Assembly: GCF_001556105.1 (NCBI RefSeq)
Contig: NZ_LSIF01000025.1
Location: 1 to 64,000, forward strand
Direction: 5' to 3'
Length of the DNA stretch: 64,000 nucleotides
Source of the DNA: Pseudoxanthomonas mexicana
GTDB lineage: Bacteria; Pseudomonadota; Gammaproteobacteria; Xanthomonadales; Xanthomonadaceae
A program made the position numbers and the translations under genes. The notes under the pieces are model-generated. The model did not search any database, was not told the origin of the DNA, and saw only the letters and a program-made list of their open reading frames with translations. This document shows, one piece after another, positions 63,384-64,000 of the stretch (the first letter of the stretch is position 1; each line of letters starts with the position of its first letter).

Positions 63384-64000
63384 TGCGATCTCCGTTGAAA
63401 GCACCTATGTCATCCCACTGCATGTAGGGGGAACTTGTTGATTCGCTGGCCCGATCCAGGAGATCGTTCACTGCTTCTTCGGCTTCTTCCACCTGAGTGG
63501 CGGTGGTGGGAGCGTCGTCGGACACATCACGGCGGGCGTTGTGATCACCCGTATGTCGCGCCGCTGTCTTGTCCGGCTTGGATTTGCCCTTGACCTTGGC
63601 GTATTCATCCGCAACCTTCTTCATGAACGCGGCCACGACATCGTCGTTTCTGTCATTCTCTATGTAGCCCTCACGAAGGAGCTGATTGATCTGGCGCCGC
63701 AGATCGATCGAGTGATCACTCCAGCGCCATCGGCCACCGGCTTGGAAGGTACCTAAGGGGCGCTGGCGACAGAATGCATCAATGAATCGGACGTTATTAC
63801 GCGTCACGTGCAGTTCCAGGTTGACCTGCTCATCCAACAGCGTCCAATCCTTCGCCATGGCCGGATTCGTGTACTCAACCTCCAAGAAGGAGAAGTAAGG
63901 ACGACGCCCGGTGGCCTTGTTGCCCCGAATAGGCACTTTGAGAATCGACTTGGACAGATCCGCCTCGCCTTCGCCTAGCGGCGGCAGGAAAGGAAAGAGG
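63373..64000 (-). CDS. tniA: C-terminal part of a TniA/TnsB-like DDE transposase (runs off the edge)
   Basis: At least 208 residues, open to the window edge. The segment RRPYFSFLEVEYTNPAMAKDW, NLELHVTRNNVRFIDAFCRQRPLGTF, WRWSDHSIDLRRQINQLL resembles the region after the catalytic core of Mu/TnsB-type transposases, followed by a Lys-rich linker and acidic tail (VEEAEEAVNDLLDRASES) likely to contact TniB. The DDE residues must lie beyond base 64000. Assignment rests on the operon context as much as on sequence. Confidence 0.65.
   Translation of the reverse strand, partial: LFPFLPPLGEGEADLSKSILKVPIRGNKATGRRPYFSFLEVEYTNPAMAKDWTLLDEQVNLELHVTRNNVRFIDAFCRQRPLGTFQAGGRWRWSDHSIDLRRQINQLLREGYIENDRNDDVVAAFMKKVADEYAKVKGKSKPDKTAARHTGDHNARRDVSDDAPTTATQVEEAEEAVNDLLDRASESTSSPYMQWDDIGAFNGDRNGY

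Overview
The window is high-GC, gene-dense DNA from what is most likely a gammaproteobacterium of the Xanthomonadales (Xanthomonas/Stenotrophomonas/Rhodanobacter-like). This is inferred from the protein repertoire and composition; no rRNA or housekeeping marker is present to prove it. It reads as accessory DNA. Both edges carry mobile-element parts: an IS3-family right end at 1-163, and a TniA-TniB-TniQ (Tn7/Tn5053-type) transposition operon at 61130-64000 that runs off the right edge.

Layout. (1) 142-6331: a translationally coupled sensory operon (large membrane hybrid kinase, CheR, CheB, receiver-kinase) with a divergent single-domain response regulator; there is no chemoreceptor, CheW or CheA. 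(2) 6416-10491: a three-subunit molybdenum aldehyde oxidase/xanthine dehydrogenase (paoABC type), followed by a decayed copy of the large-subunit 3' end. (3) 10592-15509: a mobile-element backbone-like module with a KfrA-type DNA-binding coiled-coil protein divergent from a tyrosine recombinase across a perfect 13-bp inverted repeat, an XRE regulator with its own palindrome, an H-NS-like protein and several unknown genes. (4) 15738-24800: a Crp/Fnr regulator, a decayed ferritin-like gene, 3-methyladenine DNA glycosylase between two paralogous small genes, a DUF1275 membrane protein, a quinol-type nitric oxide reductase, a SirB2-like membrane protein and a wrecked NapC/NirT cytochrome. (5) 25122-34806: M23 peptidase and L,D-transpeptidase, a multi-PAS hybrid kinase, GMC oxidoreductase, histidine phosphatase, NAD(P)HX dehydratase and an OmpR-type regulator. 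(6) 34978-39496: a complete ISL3-family mercury-resistance transposon with 23-bp terminal inverted repeats and an apparent 8-bp T8 target duplication; its merA has a one-base frameshift. (7) 39672-60890: a stress-protection block with Ku and LigD (end joining), KatE and a second catalase-like protein, ferritin-like and hemerythrin proteins, exonuclease III, two SDRs, BON and glycine-zipper proteins, a CorA-like transporter, SemiSWEET, DUF3606, an SRAP (HMCES/YedK) protein lacking every catalytic residue, a thioredoxin-reductase-like flavoprotein and a PAS kinase/response-regulator pair.

Taken together, DNA repair (Ku, LigD, ExoIII, AlkA-type glycosylase), peroxide and NO defence, metal resistance and several two-component regulators form a stress-survival gene set resembling the RpoS-dependent katE/ku/ligD cluster of Pseudomonas aeruginosa. 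In Tn7/Tn5053-type transposons the cargo lies on the tniQ side of the tniABQ operon, which is exactly where this block sits. The block may therefore be cargo of a large transposon whose ends lie outside the window. Fossil genes (xdh tail, ferritin-like, napC, IS3 end, merA) show repeated insertion and decay.
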